Source of the DNA: Phycisphaerales bacterium
GTDB lineage: Bacteria > Planctomycetota > Phycisphaerae > Phycisphaerales > UBA1924
Assembly (NCBI GenBank): GCA_016742055.1
Contig: JACVCK010000007.1
Span: forward strand, 1 to 35,773
DNA length: 35,773 nucleotides
Direction of reading: 5' to 3'
The number at the start of each line of letters is the position of its first letter. Position 1 is the first letter of the stretch. Below, in pieces: positions 22,986-29,047 of the stretch. The notes under the pieces are model-generated. The model had not been told where the DNA came from and did not search any database. It saw only the letters and a list, made by a program, of their open reading frames with translations. Made by a program: the position numbers and the translations under genes.

Positions 22986-23228
22986 TCAGGCGGCGGAAGA
23001 AACTTCGAGCGAAGGAAGGAGGAGAGAGGGCTCGACGCCGAGCGCGGAGGCGATTCGGCAGAGCGTGTCGATCTGCGGCTTCGTGACGCCGCGCTCGTAG
23101 GAGCCGATCGACGCCGGATTCAGGCCGGCGCGTTCGGCCAGTTCGGCCTGCGTGAGGCCGGCGCGGGCACGTTCGGCCCGGAGGTTGGCGGAGAAGTCGC
23201 ACGCGGGGGCGGGCTGGAGGGGTCGCAT
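22986..23228 (-). CDS. XRE/Cro-CI-type repressor
   Basis: An 80-residue single-domain HTH regulator: FSANLRAERARAGLTQAELA, ERAGLNPASIGSYERGVTKP, then DTLCRIASALGVEPSLLL. This is a complete XRE fold with no oligomerisation or protease domain, so Cro/Ner-sized. It is transcribed divergently from the plus-strand arm and is the best candidate for the lysogeny/early switch repressor. Its promoter places the transcription start at or within a base of the ATG, so the mRNA appears leaderless. Confidence 0.88.
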   Translation of the reverse strand: MRPLQPAPACDFSANLRAERARAGLTQAELAERAGLNPASIGSYERGVTKPQIDTLCRIASALGVEPSLLLPSLEVSSAA

Positions 23229-23234
23229 GGCCCG

Positions 23235-23263
23235 ACGTTATCGGAGTCTTAGGTGATTGTCAA
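23235..23263 (-). promoter_or_regulatory. Sigma-70 promoter for repressor, leaderless
   Basis: On the minus strand a perfect -35 TTGACA (23263-23258) is followed by exactly 17 bp and a -10 TAACGT (23240-23235). Transcription would start about 23228, the first base of the ATG. Two TCTTAG copies (23247-23252 and 23272-23277) flank the -35 region and are candidate operator half-sites. Confidence 0.65.
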
Positions 23264-23366
23264 TAAGAAAATCTTAGCGAGTTGTTCCGATTGTTTTATC
23301 TCGGGTGGGGCTCCCCTGGGCCCGGGAACCGCGCACAATCCGGCTCCGGTTGGAGAAAGTCGGAAG

Positions 23367-23789
23367 GTGGAGACGGTGGCGAAGTCGAAAGCAACGCCCG
23401 GGAAGGGCGAGGACGCCGCCTGGTGGCAACAGGGCCTCACGGTCCCTCGCGACCTGGCGAAGGTATTCAAGGCGGAAGCGGAGACGGCCGGACCCGGCGG
23501 GTTCAAGGCCGTCGGCTCGGCCGCAATCGCGCTCTATCTCGGCGCCCCGCCGCACGTCCGAGAGGCGCTGGCGTTGTTCGTCACGATCGTGTCGCGGAAA
23601 GACCCGCAACTCGTGACGCCGGAAGCGGTGTGGCACGTCTTCGAGGCGGCGATGGCCCAGAGCGACGTGAACATCAACTTCTCGGCCGAGTGGTTCGTGA
23701 ATCGCATTCTCGACCCGGAGGTCACGCCTGCGCCGGGGCAGAAGGCGAGCGATAGGGAGCGCGGGAAGAACGGCAGGAAAGCCCAGTAA
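23367..23789 (+). CDS. Hypothetical protein, first gene of plus-strand arm
   Basis: A 140-residue protein with a Lys-rich N-terminus, a central domain (AAWWQQGLTVPRDLAKVFKA, GGFKAVGSAAIALYLGAPPH, VREALALFVTIVSRKDP) and a conserved-looking segment INFSAEWFVNRILDPEV. No known family recognised. The start is uncertain: GTG 23367 (GGAGAAAG upstream), GTG 23376 or an upstream GTG 23253. Its position opposite the repressor suggests a role expressed early after derepression or during lysogeny. Confidence 0.55.
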   Translation: METVAKSKATPGKGEDAAWWQQGLTVPRDLAKVFKAEAETAGPGGFKAVGSAAIALYLGAPPHVREALALFVTIVSRKDPQLVTPEAVWHVFEAAMAQSDVNINFSAEWFVNRILDPEVTPAPGQKASDRERGKNGRKAQ

Positions 23790-23806
23790 ACACAGGGAGA
23801 TTGGCG

Positions 23807-24469
23807 ATGGCGGAATGGATCGTGGAGGGCACGGAGCGCGACGGCCGCACGCCGCGCCGCGAGACGATCGAGGCGCCCAGCGCCGAGGCGGCGAAGGCCG
23901 AGGCGTACAAGCGGGGGATGGTGCCGGGCACGGCGCGGCGCGTGCGAGCGACGGCGGCGCCCGCCGCTCCGGACGTTCAACTCGGCGACGTGGTCGAATC
24001 GCGCGACGAGATCGCGGCCGGCGCGGGCTTTGTGCCGCCGGGCCAGCGGCTGAAGAAGGCGGCCGTCGCCGCGGGCTTCGGAACGGTCCGGCGCGTGGAG
24101 CACACCGACTGGCTCGTGCGCGGCGCGATGCGCGATACCGGCGTGCCCGTGGAGATCGTGGTCGCGGCCGCGGACCCCACGCAGGCGCAGGGCATCGCGC
24201 ACTCCAAGGGCCTGCTGGTGCGCGACATCACGCAGGCGAGCGCGGCGGTCGGCCGCGTGGGCGGACCGCCCATGCTGATCGAAAAAACAGCCAAAAAATG
24301 GAAGAAGACGATGCTCTGGGGCGTGGTCATGACCGTGGCCTCCGTGCCGATGTGCACGGGCGCAACCGGCTCGGGCGGCGCGGAGGTCGTCGGAGGGGTC
24401 CTGCTGTTCTGGTCCGGTCTCGCGGTCTTCATCGGCGCGCGGATCGCGGCCTGGTGGCATCACGGCTGA
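23807..24469 (+). CDS. Membrane protein with duplicated N-terminal domain
   Basis: A 220-residue protein. Residues 4-40 (WIVEGTERDG...AAKAEAYKRGMVP) and 102-141 (WLVRGAMRDTG...AQGIAHSKGLLV) are two copies of one short alpha/beta unit, 'W-[IL]-V-x-G...A-x-x-K/R-G'. A linker follows, then two hydrophobic segments at about 169-186 and 193-216, ending AAWWHHG. ATG 23807 has AGGGAGA upstream. Function unknown; perhaps a superinfection-exclusion type membrane protein expressed in the lysogen, which is inference from position beside the repressor. Confidence 0.6.
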   Translation: MAEWIVEGTERDGRTPRRETIEAPSAEAAKAEAYKRGMVPGTARRVRATAAPAAPDVQLGDVVESRDEIAAGAGFVPPGQRLKKAAVAAGFGTVRRVEHTDWLVRGAMRDTGVPVEIVVAAADPTQAQGIAHSKGLLVRDITQASAAVGRVGGPPMLIEKTAKKWKKTMLWGVVMTVASVPMCTGATGSGGAEVVGGVLLFWSGLAVFIGARIAAWWHHG

Positions 24470-24572
24470 TGGACAAGGCGCCGTGGGCGGCGGGCCGCTA
24501 CGCCGGATGGCGCGGGCGAAGCGCCTCCGGGGCCACGACTTACGGATTTTGTCGATTTTGGGCCGCAGACGC

Positions 24573-24600
24573 TTGACAGGGGTGGCCGATATGCTACTCT
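24573..24600 (+). promoter_or_regulatory. Sigma-70-like promoter
   Basis: TTGACA (24573-24578), a 16-bp spacer and TACTCT (24595-24600). It would produce a transcript with a leader of about 60 nt before the gene at 24668. Confidence 0.55.
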
Positions 24601-24610
24601 ATGGGCGTAC

Positions 24611-24655
24611 CCCGGCCAAGCCGGGCGCCCCACCACAAACCCCGGCAAAGCCGGG
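24611..24655 (+). promoter_or_regulatory. Two tandem leader hairpins ahead of Shine-Dalgarno
   Basis: CCCGGCCAAGCCGGG (24611-24625) and CCCGGCAAAGCCGGG (24641-24655) are two nearly identical 15-nt hairpins (6-bp stems, 3-nt loops) exactly 30 nt apart in the predicted leader. The second stem's final GGG abuts and partly includes the GGGAGGAG ribosome-binding site of the next gene. Confidence 0.6.
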
Positions 24656-24667
24656 AGGAGCAACGAA

Positions 24668-24979
24668 ATGCCCATCACCCAGAAGTCCGCCTTCGCCGCG
24701 ACCTACACGCTCGTTTCGTGGGAGTTCCCCACCGACTGCCCCGCCGCTGTCCGCAGGGCGAAGAAGTGGTGGCTGAAGCACGTCGGCCGCGCGCCCGGCC
24801 ACCACGGCAACTACCGGACCGGCATGGCCCTCGTCTGCCGGCCGTTCGACAAGTTCACGGCCGAGGCCCTCGCCGACGTGCCGGCGGACGGCGAGGTCCG
24901 ATGCGTTCCGGTGACGGACGCGCAGGTGCGCCGCGGCCAGAACGCGTGGGGCGCACGCCGCGGCAACCTGGCATGCTGA
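24668..24979 (+). CDS. Hypothetical protein with structured leader
   Basis: A 103-residue soluble protein (AFAATYTLVSWEFPTDCPAA, RRAKKWWLKHVGRAPGHHGN, GEVRCVPVTDAQVRRGQNAW). The last 15 residues are basic. No family recognised. It has its own promoter and an excellent GGGAGGAG ribosome-binding site preceded by twin hairpins, so it appears to be independently regulated; this is unusual in this compact phage. Confidence 0.6.
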   Translation: MPITQKSAFAATYTLVSWEFPTDCPAAVRRAKKWWLKHVGRAPGHHGNYRTGMALVCRPFDKFTAEALADVPADGEVRCVPVTDAQVRRGQNAWGARRGNLAC

Positions 24980-25037
24980 TCGGCCACGATCGATGAGGTC
25001 TGCGCGTCCCGCCCGCGAGAGCGACCGGGGCGCTTTT

Positions 25038-25319
25038 ATGCCCGCCCCCGACGCAGTGACCATGTGGCTCCCGCGAGCCGACGAGCACGACCTCGCGCAC
25101 TCGCTCAACCTGACCGAGTGCGCCGACCCCGCCGAGTTGCGGGCGCTGGTGGAGGCCGCCCAGGACGAGGCCGCGCGGATGCTTCCGGGCGTGCCCGTGC
25201 GGGTCTACCGGTGGCACGTCTGGCGCGTCGTCCGCGCGCTGCACCGCTGCGGCGTTTTGAACACGCCGGAGGGCCGGTCCCGCGCGTACCTCTGGCTCTC
25301 CCGCGAGCGCGCCGAATGA
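25038..25319 (+). CDS. Hypothetical protein
   Basis: A 93-residue helical protein (ADEHDLAHSLNLTECADPAE, LRALVEAAQDEAARMLPGVP) ending RSRAYLWLSRERAE. The region YRWHVWRVVRALHRCGVLNT resembles a DNA-binding helix pair. The start is uncertain (ATG 25038, ATG 24993 or ATG 25059). Its stop overlaps the next ATG (ATGA, 25316-25319), so it is coupled to an XRE regulator. Confidence 0.55.
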   Translation: MPAPDAVTMWLPRADEHDLAHSLNLTECADPAELRALVEAAQDEAARMLPGVPVRVYRWHVWRVVRALHRCGVLNTPEGRSRAYLWLSRERAE

Positions 25320-25522
25320 CCCCTGGCATCGCCGATCAACTCCGCGCCGCCGTCCGCGCCAGCGGCCTGACCCAGGCCGAGATCGCCGATCGCGCGGGCA
25401 TGCACCGCCCGGACGTGGCGCGGTTCATGTCCGGCGCGCGCGACCCGCGCGCGTCCACGATCGACCGCATCGCCCGCGCGGTCGGAGTCCATATCCGCGC
25501 GATCCCCAGGAGGTTGAAATGA
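25316..25522 (+). CDS. XRE-family HTH protein (small)
   Basis: A 68-residue regulator consisting of one HTH: ADQLRAAVRASGLTQAEIAD, RAGMHRPDVARFMSGARDPR, then RIARAVGVHIRAI. It may act as an antitoxin-like or Cro-like regulator of the local small operon (25038-25872). ATGA overlaps occur on both sides. Confidence 0.8.
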   Translation: MTPGIADQLRAAVRASGLTQAEIADRAGMHRPDVARFMSGARDPRASTIDRIARAVGVHIRAIPRRLK

Positions 25523-25872
25523 GCGACACGCCGCACGCATTCAACGGCGGGCCGGCCGACGTCTGGCCGCTCGATGTGCGCATAGCGCCACTGGCGGTCC
25601 CGAACGACATCATCGTGATGCAGCCGCCGCCGCAAGGCGGCGCCGGACTTTGGGACTGCCCGGCCGATCCGGCGCGGTGGAAGCCCCAGAAACTCCGCGG
25701 GCGTTTCCGGCGGATCGAACTCGCCAACGAATACGGCCTCTGCGGCGCCGCGGAGGTCGCGTACGAACCGACTACGCGCACGCTCGGGGTGTACCGCTTC
25801 ACCTTTTGGCGCCCAGGGCGCCCGGCGGCCGAGTTCGTGGCGTGGTACGGGGGGCGCTTGACGCGGGCGTAG
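25519..25872 (+). CDS. Hypothetical protein
   Basis: A 117-residue beta-rich protein (DVWPLDVRIAPLAVPNDIIV, YGLCGAAEVAYEPTTRTLGV, YRFTFWRPGRPAAEFVAWYG). ATG 25519 has a strong AGGAGG 5 bases upstream and overlaps the HTH gene stop. No family recognised. The pairing with an upstream HTH gene leaves open a toxin-antitoxin-like unit, but no catalytic motif supports that. Confidence 0.6.
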   Translation: MSDTPHAFNGGPADVWPLDVRIAPLAVPNDIIVMQPPPQGGAGLWDCPADPARWKPQKLRGRFRRIELANEYGLCGAAEVAYEPTTRTLGVYRFTFWRPGRPAAEFVAWYGGRLTRA

Positions 25873-26236
25873 GTGCGGCGTACCTTCCGCGCGACGCTGG
25901 ATTGGGTGGCGCGGCTTCGGCCGTGCGACGGACGCGACGGTGGCGGCGTGTGCCTTGTGGGCCTTAGGGCCCGCGCGTGTTCGAGATCAGCGAAAATCAC
26001 AATGAACTTTCCGCGTTGAGCGACGATCCGTCGTTCGCGCGTGACCGCGCGCCGTCGCTGGGCGGCGGCCTGCCCGCCGCGTCCGCGCACGCCCGCCGCC
26101 TCTGCGGCGCTGCCGCCACGCCCAACCACGATCCGGGAGACGAGTCGCCGTCGGCGCACTGATCCGCCAACCCCCAAGGCACGCGGGCGGGACGCCCACG
26201 CCACGGGGAACCAACACGGCCAAGGAGGGCCGCACC
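25873..26236. other. 364-bp region without a firm gene
   Basis: A possible 61-codon frame with GTG start (25977-26162, beginning MFEISENHNELSALSDDPSF) is the only candidate and lacks a ribosome-binding site. The region ends with a GC palindrome (26181-26206) and the ribosome-binding site of the lipoprotein gene. Confidence 0.4.
26181..26206. repeat. GC palindrome (REP-like), intergenic
   Basis: ACGCGGGCGGGACGCCCACG followed by CCACGG. Same family as 21579-21603 with one changed arm base. Confidence 0.6.
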
Positions 26237-26845
26237 ATGACCCCGAAACTCAAGACCGTCGCGCTGGCGCTCGCCGCCGCCGTCCCCGTGCTCCTGTGCG
26301 TCTTCGGCGCGGGCTGCATGTCGCGGGAGCAGGCGGCCGGCTTCCGCGCCGAGGCCCGCGCCGCGGTCGAGGCCGCCGCCGCCGCGGTGGACACGCTCGA
26401 AGCGCAGGCCGCCGCCATGCCCGAGGGATCGCCCGAGCGCGCGGCGCTGGAGGCGCGGATCGAAGATTTCCGCAAGGACACGCTTTCGCCGGCGCTCGAA
26501 GCGCTCACGCGGCTCGAAGTCGCCGTCTCGCCCGAAGGCGCCGTGGACTTCGGCGCGCTGCCCGGCGTCGCGGCGCCGTTCCTGCCGCCGCCGATCGGCG
26601 CCGTCCTGGTCGCGGCCGGGCCGCTGCTCGCGTGGGGCGTCGACGCCTGGCGCCGCACCAGCGCCGCCAAGTCGCTGGTGAAGAGCGTGCAGAAACTCCG
26701 CAGCGCGTTCCCCGACGTGGACGCGAAGTTCGACCCCGCCAACCCCGAGGGCCGCGCGGCGATCGCCATGCTCGACGCCACGCAGACGCCGCTGGCCAAG
26801 TCCATCGTCGATCGAGTGCAGAAGCAGGCCGCCGCGAGGGCCTGA
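26237..26845 (+). CDS. Phage lipoprotein with coiled coil
   Basis: A 202-residue predicted lipoprotein: basic start, hydrophobic 8-24, lipobox GAGC with Cys27. A long Ala/Glu-rich coiled coil follows (about 30-90), then a hydrophobic Pro-rich stretch FLPPPIGAVLVAAGPLLAWG (about 113-132) and a C-terminal alpha region. ATG 26237 has AAGGAGGG upstream. In this position before packaging genes it might be part of a lysis (spanin-like) module or a lysogenic conversion gene; neither is proven. It is followed by a strong terminator. Confidence 0.65.
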   Translation: MTPKLKTVALALAAAVPVLLCVFGAGCMSREQAAGFRAEARAAVEAAAAAVDTLEAQAAAMPEGSPERAALEARIEDFRKDTLSPALEALTRLEVAVSPEGAVDFGALPGVAAPFLPPPIGAVLVAAGPLLAWGVDAWRRTSAAKSLVKSVQKLRSAFPDVDAKFDPANPEGRAAIAMLDATQTPLAKSIVDRVQKQAAARA

Positions 26846-26869
26846 CGCAAGGCGACGTGTTTCCCGCTG

Positions 26870-26902
26870 GCGTGAAGGGCTCTCAACGGCCCTTCACGCT
26901 TT
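26870..26902 (+). terminator. Intrinsic terminator, twin copy A
   Basis: GCGTGAAGGGC (26870-26880) pairs with GCCCTTCACGC (26889-26899) around an 8-base loop and is followed by TTT. It is almost identical to the terminator at 27211. Confidence 0.8.
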
Positions 26903-26933
26903 AGAAGAATCCTCAGATCGGAAAGGATCAAAG

Positions 26934-27179
26934 ATGCACTACCGCAACGGGCGCGAAGCGAAGAACGGCGACAAGATCGTGCAGTTGGGATCCGGCGGCG
27001 CCGTCAGCGCGGTCGGCGTGCTGTACGACGCGAAGCCGGGCAACGACCATTGCAACGGCACGATCGCGCCCATCCAGGGCCCGCTGACCACGGCGTGCCT
27101 GTGCGACTGCCTGCACATCGACGACGTGGCGCAGATGCTCGGCGAGAAGGGCCTCGATCAGCGCCCCGCGGGCAAGTAG
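26934..27179 (+). CDS. Small hypothetical phage protein
   Basis: An 81-residue protein beginning MHYRNGREAKNGDKIVQLGS, with four cysteines (CNGT, CLCDC) that may bind metal or form disulphides. The N-terminal phrase 'YRNGREAKxGD' is common in small phage proteins of unknown role. GGAAAGGA precedes the ATG at 26934. It is bracketed by two near-identical terminators, so it forms its own transcription unit or cassette. Confidence 0.7.
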   Translation: MHYRNGREAKNGDKIVQLGSGGAVSAVGVLYDAKPGNDHCNGTIAPIQGPLTTACLCDCLHIDDVAQMLGEKGLDQRPAGK

Positions 27180-27210
27180 CGCCGCCGACCGAACCACACT
27201 CTCGGAGCCC

Positions 27211-27243
27211 GCGTGAAGGGCCCTCAACGGCCCTTCACGCTTT
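27211..27243 (+). terminator. Intrinsic terminator, twin copy B
   Basis: GCGTGAAGGGCC (27211-27222) pairs with GGCCCTTCACGC (27229-27240) around CTCAAC, followed by TTT. The 12-bp stem shares sequence and loop with copy A. Confidence 0.82.
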
Positions 27244-27274
27244 CGCAGAAAGCCCCGCAGGACGCGGGGCAAAG

Positions 27275-27300
27275 ACGGCGGGCGAGACGCCCACCCCACC
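27275..27300. repeat. GC palindrome (REP-like), intergenic
   Basis: GACGGCGGGCGAGACGCCCA followed by CCCCACC. Closest to the copy at 17345-17370. A further small hairpin GCCCCGC/GCGGGGC lies just upstream at 27252-27270. Confidence 0.6.
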
Positions 27301-27315
27301 ACGCAAGGAACCGCG

Positions 27316-27924
27316 ATGGCCGCCAAGACGAAGAAGCCCGGCAAGAAACTCGCCGCCCCGCTGACGGGCGTCGACGGCATCGGCTGGCGCCAGTTGTACC
27401 TGCTGGGCAAGGCCGCCGACGCCGCGGCGAAGAAACTCCGGGCCGACGCCGACTCCGACGTCGCGCCCGGCGCCTACCCCATCGACGCGGTGGTCCGCAT
27501 CACCGGCGACGCCGTCGTCGCCGAGGCCGTGCCGCCCAGCAAGGGCACGAAGGAGATCGTCGTCGCGGTCGGCCCCACGGCGCTCCTGGTGGCGCTCCTG
27601 ATCGCCGAGCGGCCCGAGGTCCTGAGCGACGATGAGGACCTGCCCACCGGCGCGCTCGACAAGGTGATCCGCAAGGCCCTCGACACGCTCGCCGGCGTGT
27701 GGGCGGACAAGAGCGTCCGCGCCCGCGTCGAACGCATCGGCGAGCAGGCGAACGAGACGCTCGAGCGGCTCGCCACCGAGGCGGGCTTCGTCGAGCAGAT
27801 CGTCAAGGGCCGGCACGACGGCCGCGCCGGCGCCGTCCGCTGCGACCCGGCGGTCCACGTCGAGTTCGTCTCGGTCGGCGAGCGCCGCGCCACGGACCCC
27901 GGGAGAGAGGCCGACGACGAATGA
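27316..27924 (+). CDS. Hypothetical phage protein
   Basis: A 202-residue protein with a Lys-rich start, then an alpha/beta domain (VDGIGWRQLYLLGKAADAAA, YPIDAVVRITGDAVVAEAVP) and a hydrophobic helix (KEIVVAVGPTALLVALLIAE). A helical C-terminal half follows (LDKVIRKALDTLAGVWADKS, ARVERIGEQANETLERLATE). No known family recognised. It starts the continuous late operon: its stop overlaps the next ATG (27921-27924). Confidence 0.6.
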   Translation: MAAKTKKPGKKLAAPLTGVDGIGWRQLYLLGKAADAAAKKLRADADSDVAPGAYPIDAVVRITGDAVVAEAVPPSKGTKEIVVAVGPTALLVALLIAERPEVLSDDEDLPTGALDKVIRKALDTLAGVWADKSVRARVERIGEQANETLERLATEAGFVEQIVKGRHDGRAGAVRCDPAVHVEFVSVGERRATDPGREADDE

Positions 27925-28262
27925 CGCGCGCCGCGATCATCCTGGCGAACGAGGCCGCCGCGGAGGGCGGGCCCACGTGGGCGTGGGTCGCCGCGCTGGC
28001 GCTGAGCGTGGTCGGCGTCCTGGTCGCCGCGCTGGCGGCGGTGTTCCTCCGCGCGCTCGGCGACAAGATCGACGGCGTGCACGGGGACTTGCAGGCGCTC
28101 AAGGAGCGCCTGGACCGCGGGGACGCGAAGTTCGGCGCCATCGAGGCGCAGATCGCCGCCGACCGGCTCGGCAGCGAGCGGCGCCTGACCGCGCTGGAGA
28201 CGCGGCTGTCGATCGGCCTGGACGAGATGCGGCGCGCGGCGCAGGGGGGCAAGACCGGATGA
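27921..28262 (+). CDS. Small membrane protein with coiled coil (holin/spanin-like position)
   Basis: A 113-residue protein: a transmembrane segment at about 20-45 (TWAWVAALALSVVGVLVAAL), then a coiled coil (LGDKIDGVHGDLQALKERLD, ALETRLSIGLDEMRRAA). One TM plus a coiled coil ahead of the terminase genes is the layout of Mu-type lysis or DUF2730/Gp25-like proteins, which sit just before the terminase in Mu. Assignment is by layout only. Confidence 0.6.
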   Translation: MTRAAIILANEAAAEGGPTWAWVAALALSVVGVLVAALAAVFLRALGDKIDGVHGDLQALKERLDRGDAKFGAIEAQIAADRLGSERRLTALETRLSIGLDEMRRAAQGGKTG

Positions 28263-29047
28263 CCGCCCGCGCCGCCAGGCCCAACCTGCCCGCCATGCCC
28301 GACCTCATGACCGAGCACCAGCGCATGCTGCTGGTGACCCGGGCGGTCGAGGAGGTCCGCGCGGGCGACCACCCCGGCCCCGCGCTGGCCGCGATGTCCA
28401 TCTCCCACGACACCTTCCTCGAGTCGTGCTGGGCGTACATCGCGCTCAACTGGTCGGCCGAGCGGATCGGCGAGGCGGCGGGCGTGATCGCCGCGCCGGA
28501 GCCGGCGGCGAAGAAGAAGGCCGGAGCCCGGGGCAAGGGCGCGGCCGCGCGGGAGGCCTCGAAGAAGGCCAAGGCCACGAACACCACCGCGCTGCGCAAC
28601 TTCAAGCGGGCGCTCGCCACGGTCAAGAACGTCTACCTGAAGATCTACCGCGAAGAGGTGAGCCGCCTGGCCTCGGAGGCGCGCTGCCTGACGCTCACGA
28701 GCGAGCCCGCGGAGACGGCGCGGAACCTGGGCGCGATGCTGGCGGCGCGCCTGCACGGGGCGCTGAACGACCAGAAGTCCTTCGACGCCCTCGACCGCCA
28801 CGAAAAGCACGTCCTGCTCCGCGGCGTCCACCTCCTGATGGAGTCGCCGCGCCTGAGCGCGGACGCCGAACTGCGGGAGGCGAAGAAGGACAAGATCATC
28901 TCCGTGATGGCGGCGCTCGCCGACAAGGCCGGGGACAGGCCCGGCGGCTCGGTGACGCGCGAGGACATCGTCAACTCGTTCGTCGAGGCCGGCCTCGGCA
29001 AGGACATCGCCGAGGCGCTCCGCAAGCGGAAGGCAGGCGCCGCGTGA
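28259..29047 (+). CDS. Candidate small terminase / packaging protein
   Basis: A 262-residue protein directly before the large terminase. The N-terminal part (LMTEHQRMLLVTRAVEEVRA, GPALAAMSISHDTFLESCWA) resembles an HTH DNA-recognition segment. A Lys/Ala-rich linker and helical domain follow (LATVKNVYLKIYREEVSRLA), and the C-terminal end reads DIVNSFVEAGLGKDIAEALR. In Mu the DUF3486 protein occupies this slot, but that signature is not visible, so the call rests on position and the possible HTH. ATGA overlap upstream and GTGA downstream. Confidence 0.5.
   Translation: MTARAARPNLPAMPDLMTEHQRMLLVTRAVEEVRAGDHPGPALAAMSISHDTFLESCWAYIALNWSAERIGEAAGVIAAPEPAAKKKAGARGKGAAAREASKKAKATNTTALRNFKRALATVKNVYLKIYREEVSRLASEARCLTLTSEPAETARNLGAMLAARLHGALNDQKSFDALDRHEKHVLLRGVHLLMESPRLSADAELREAKKDKIISVMAALADKAGDRPGGSVTREDIVNSFVEAGLGKDIAEALRKRKAGAA

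Noticed and set aside
25316-25872. Toxin-antitoxin pair made of the small XRE protein and the 117-residue protein
   Set aside because: Gene order and overlap fit, but the second protein shows no toxin motif; kept as separate hypothetical and regulator genes.
25977-26162. 61-codon GTG frame
   Set aside because: N-terminus looks plausible, but there is no Shine-Dalgarno and the second half is Ala/Arg/Pro low-complexity; not listed as a gene.
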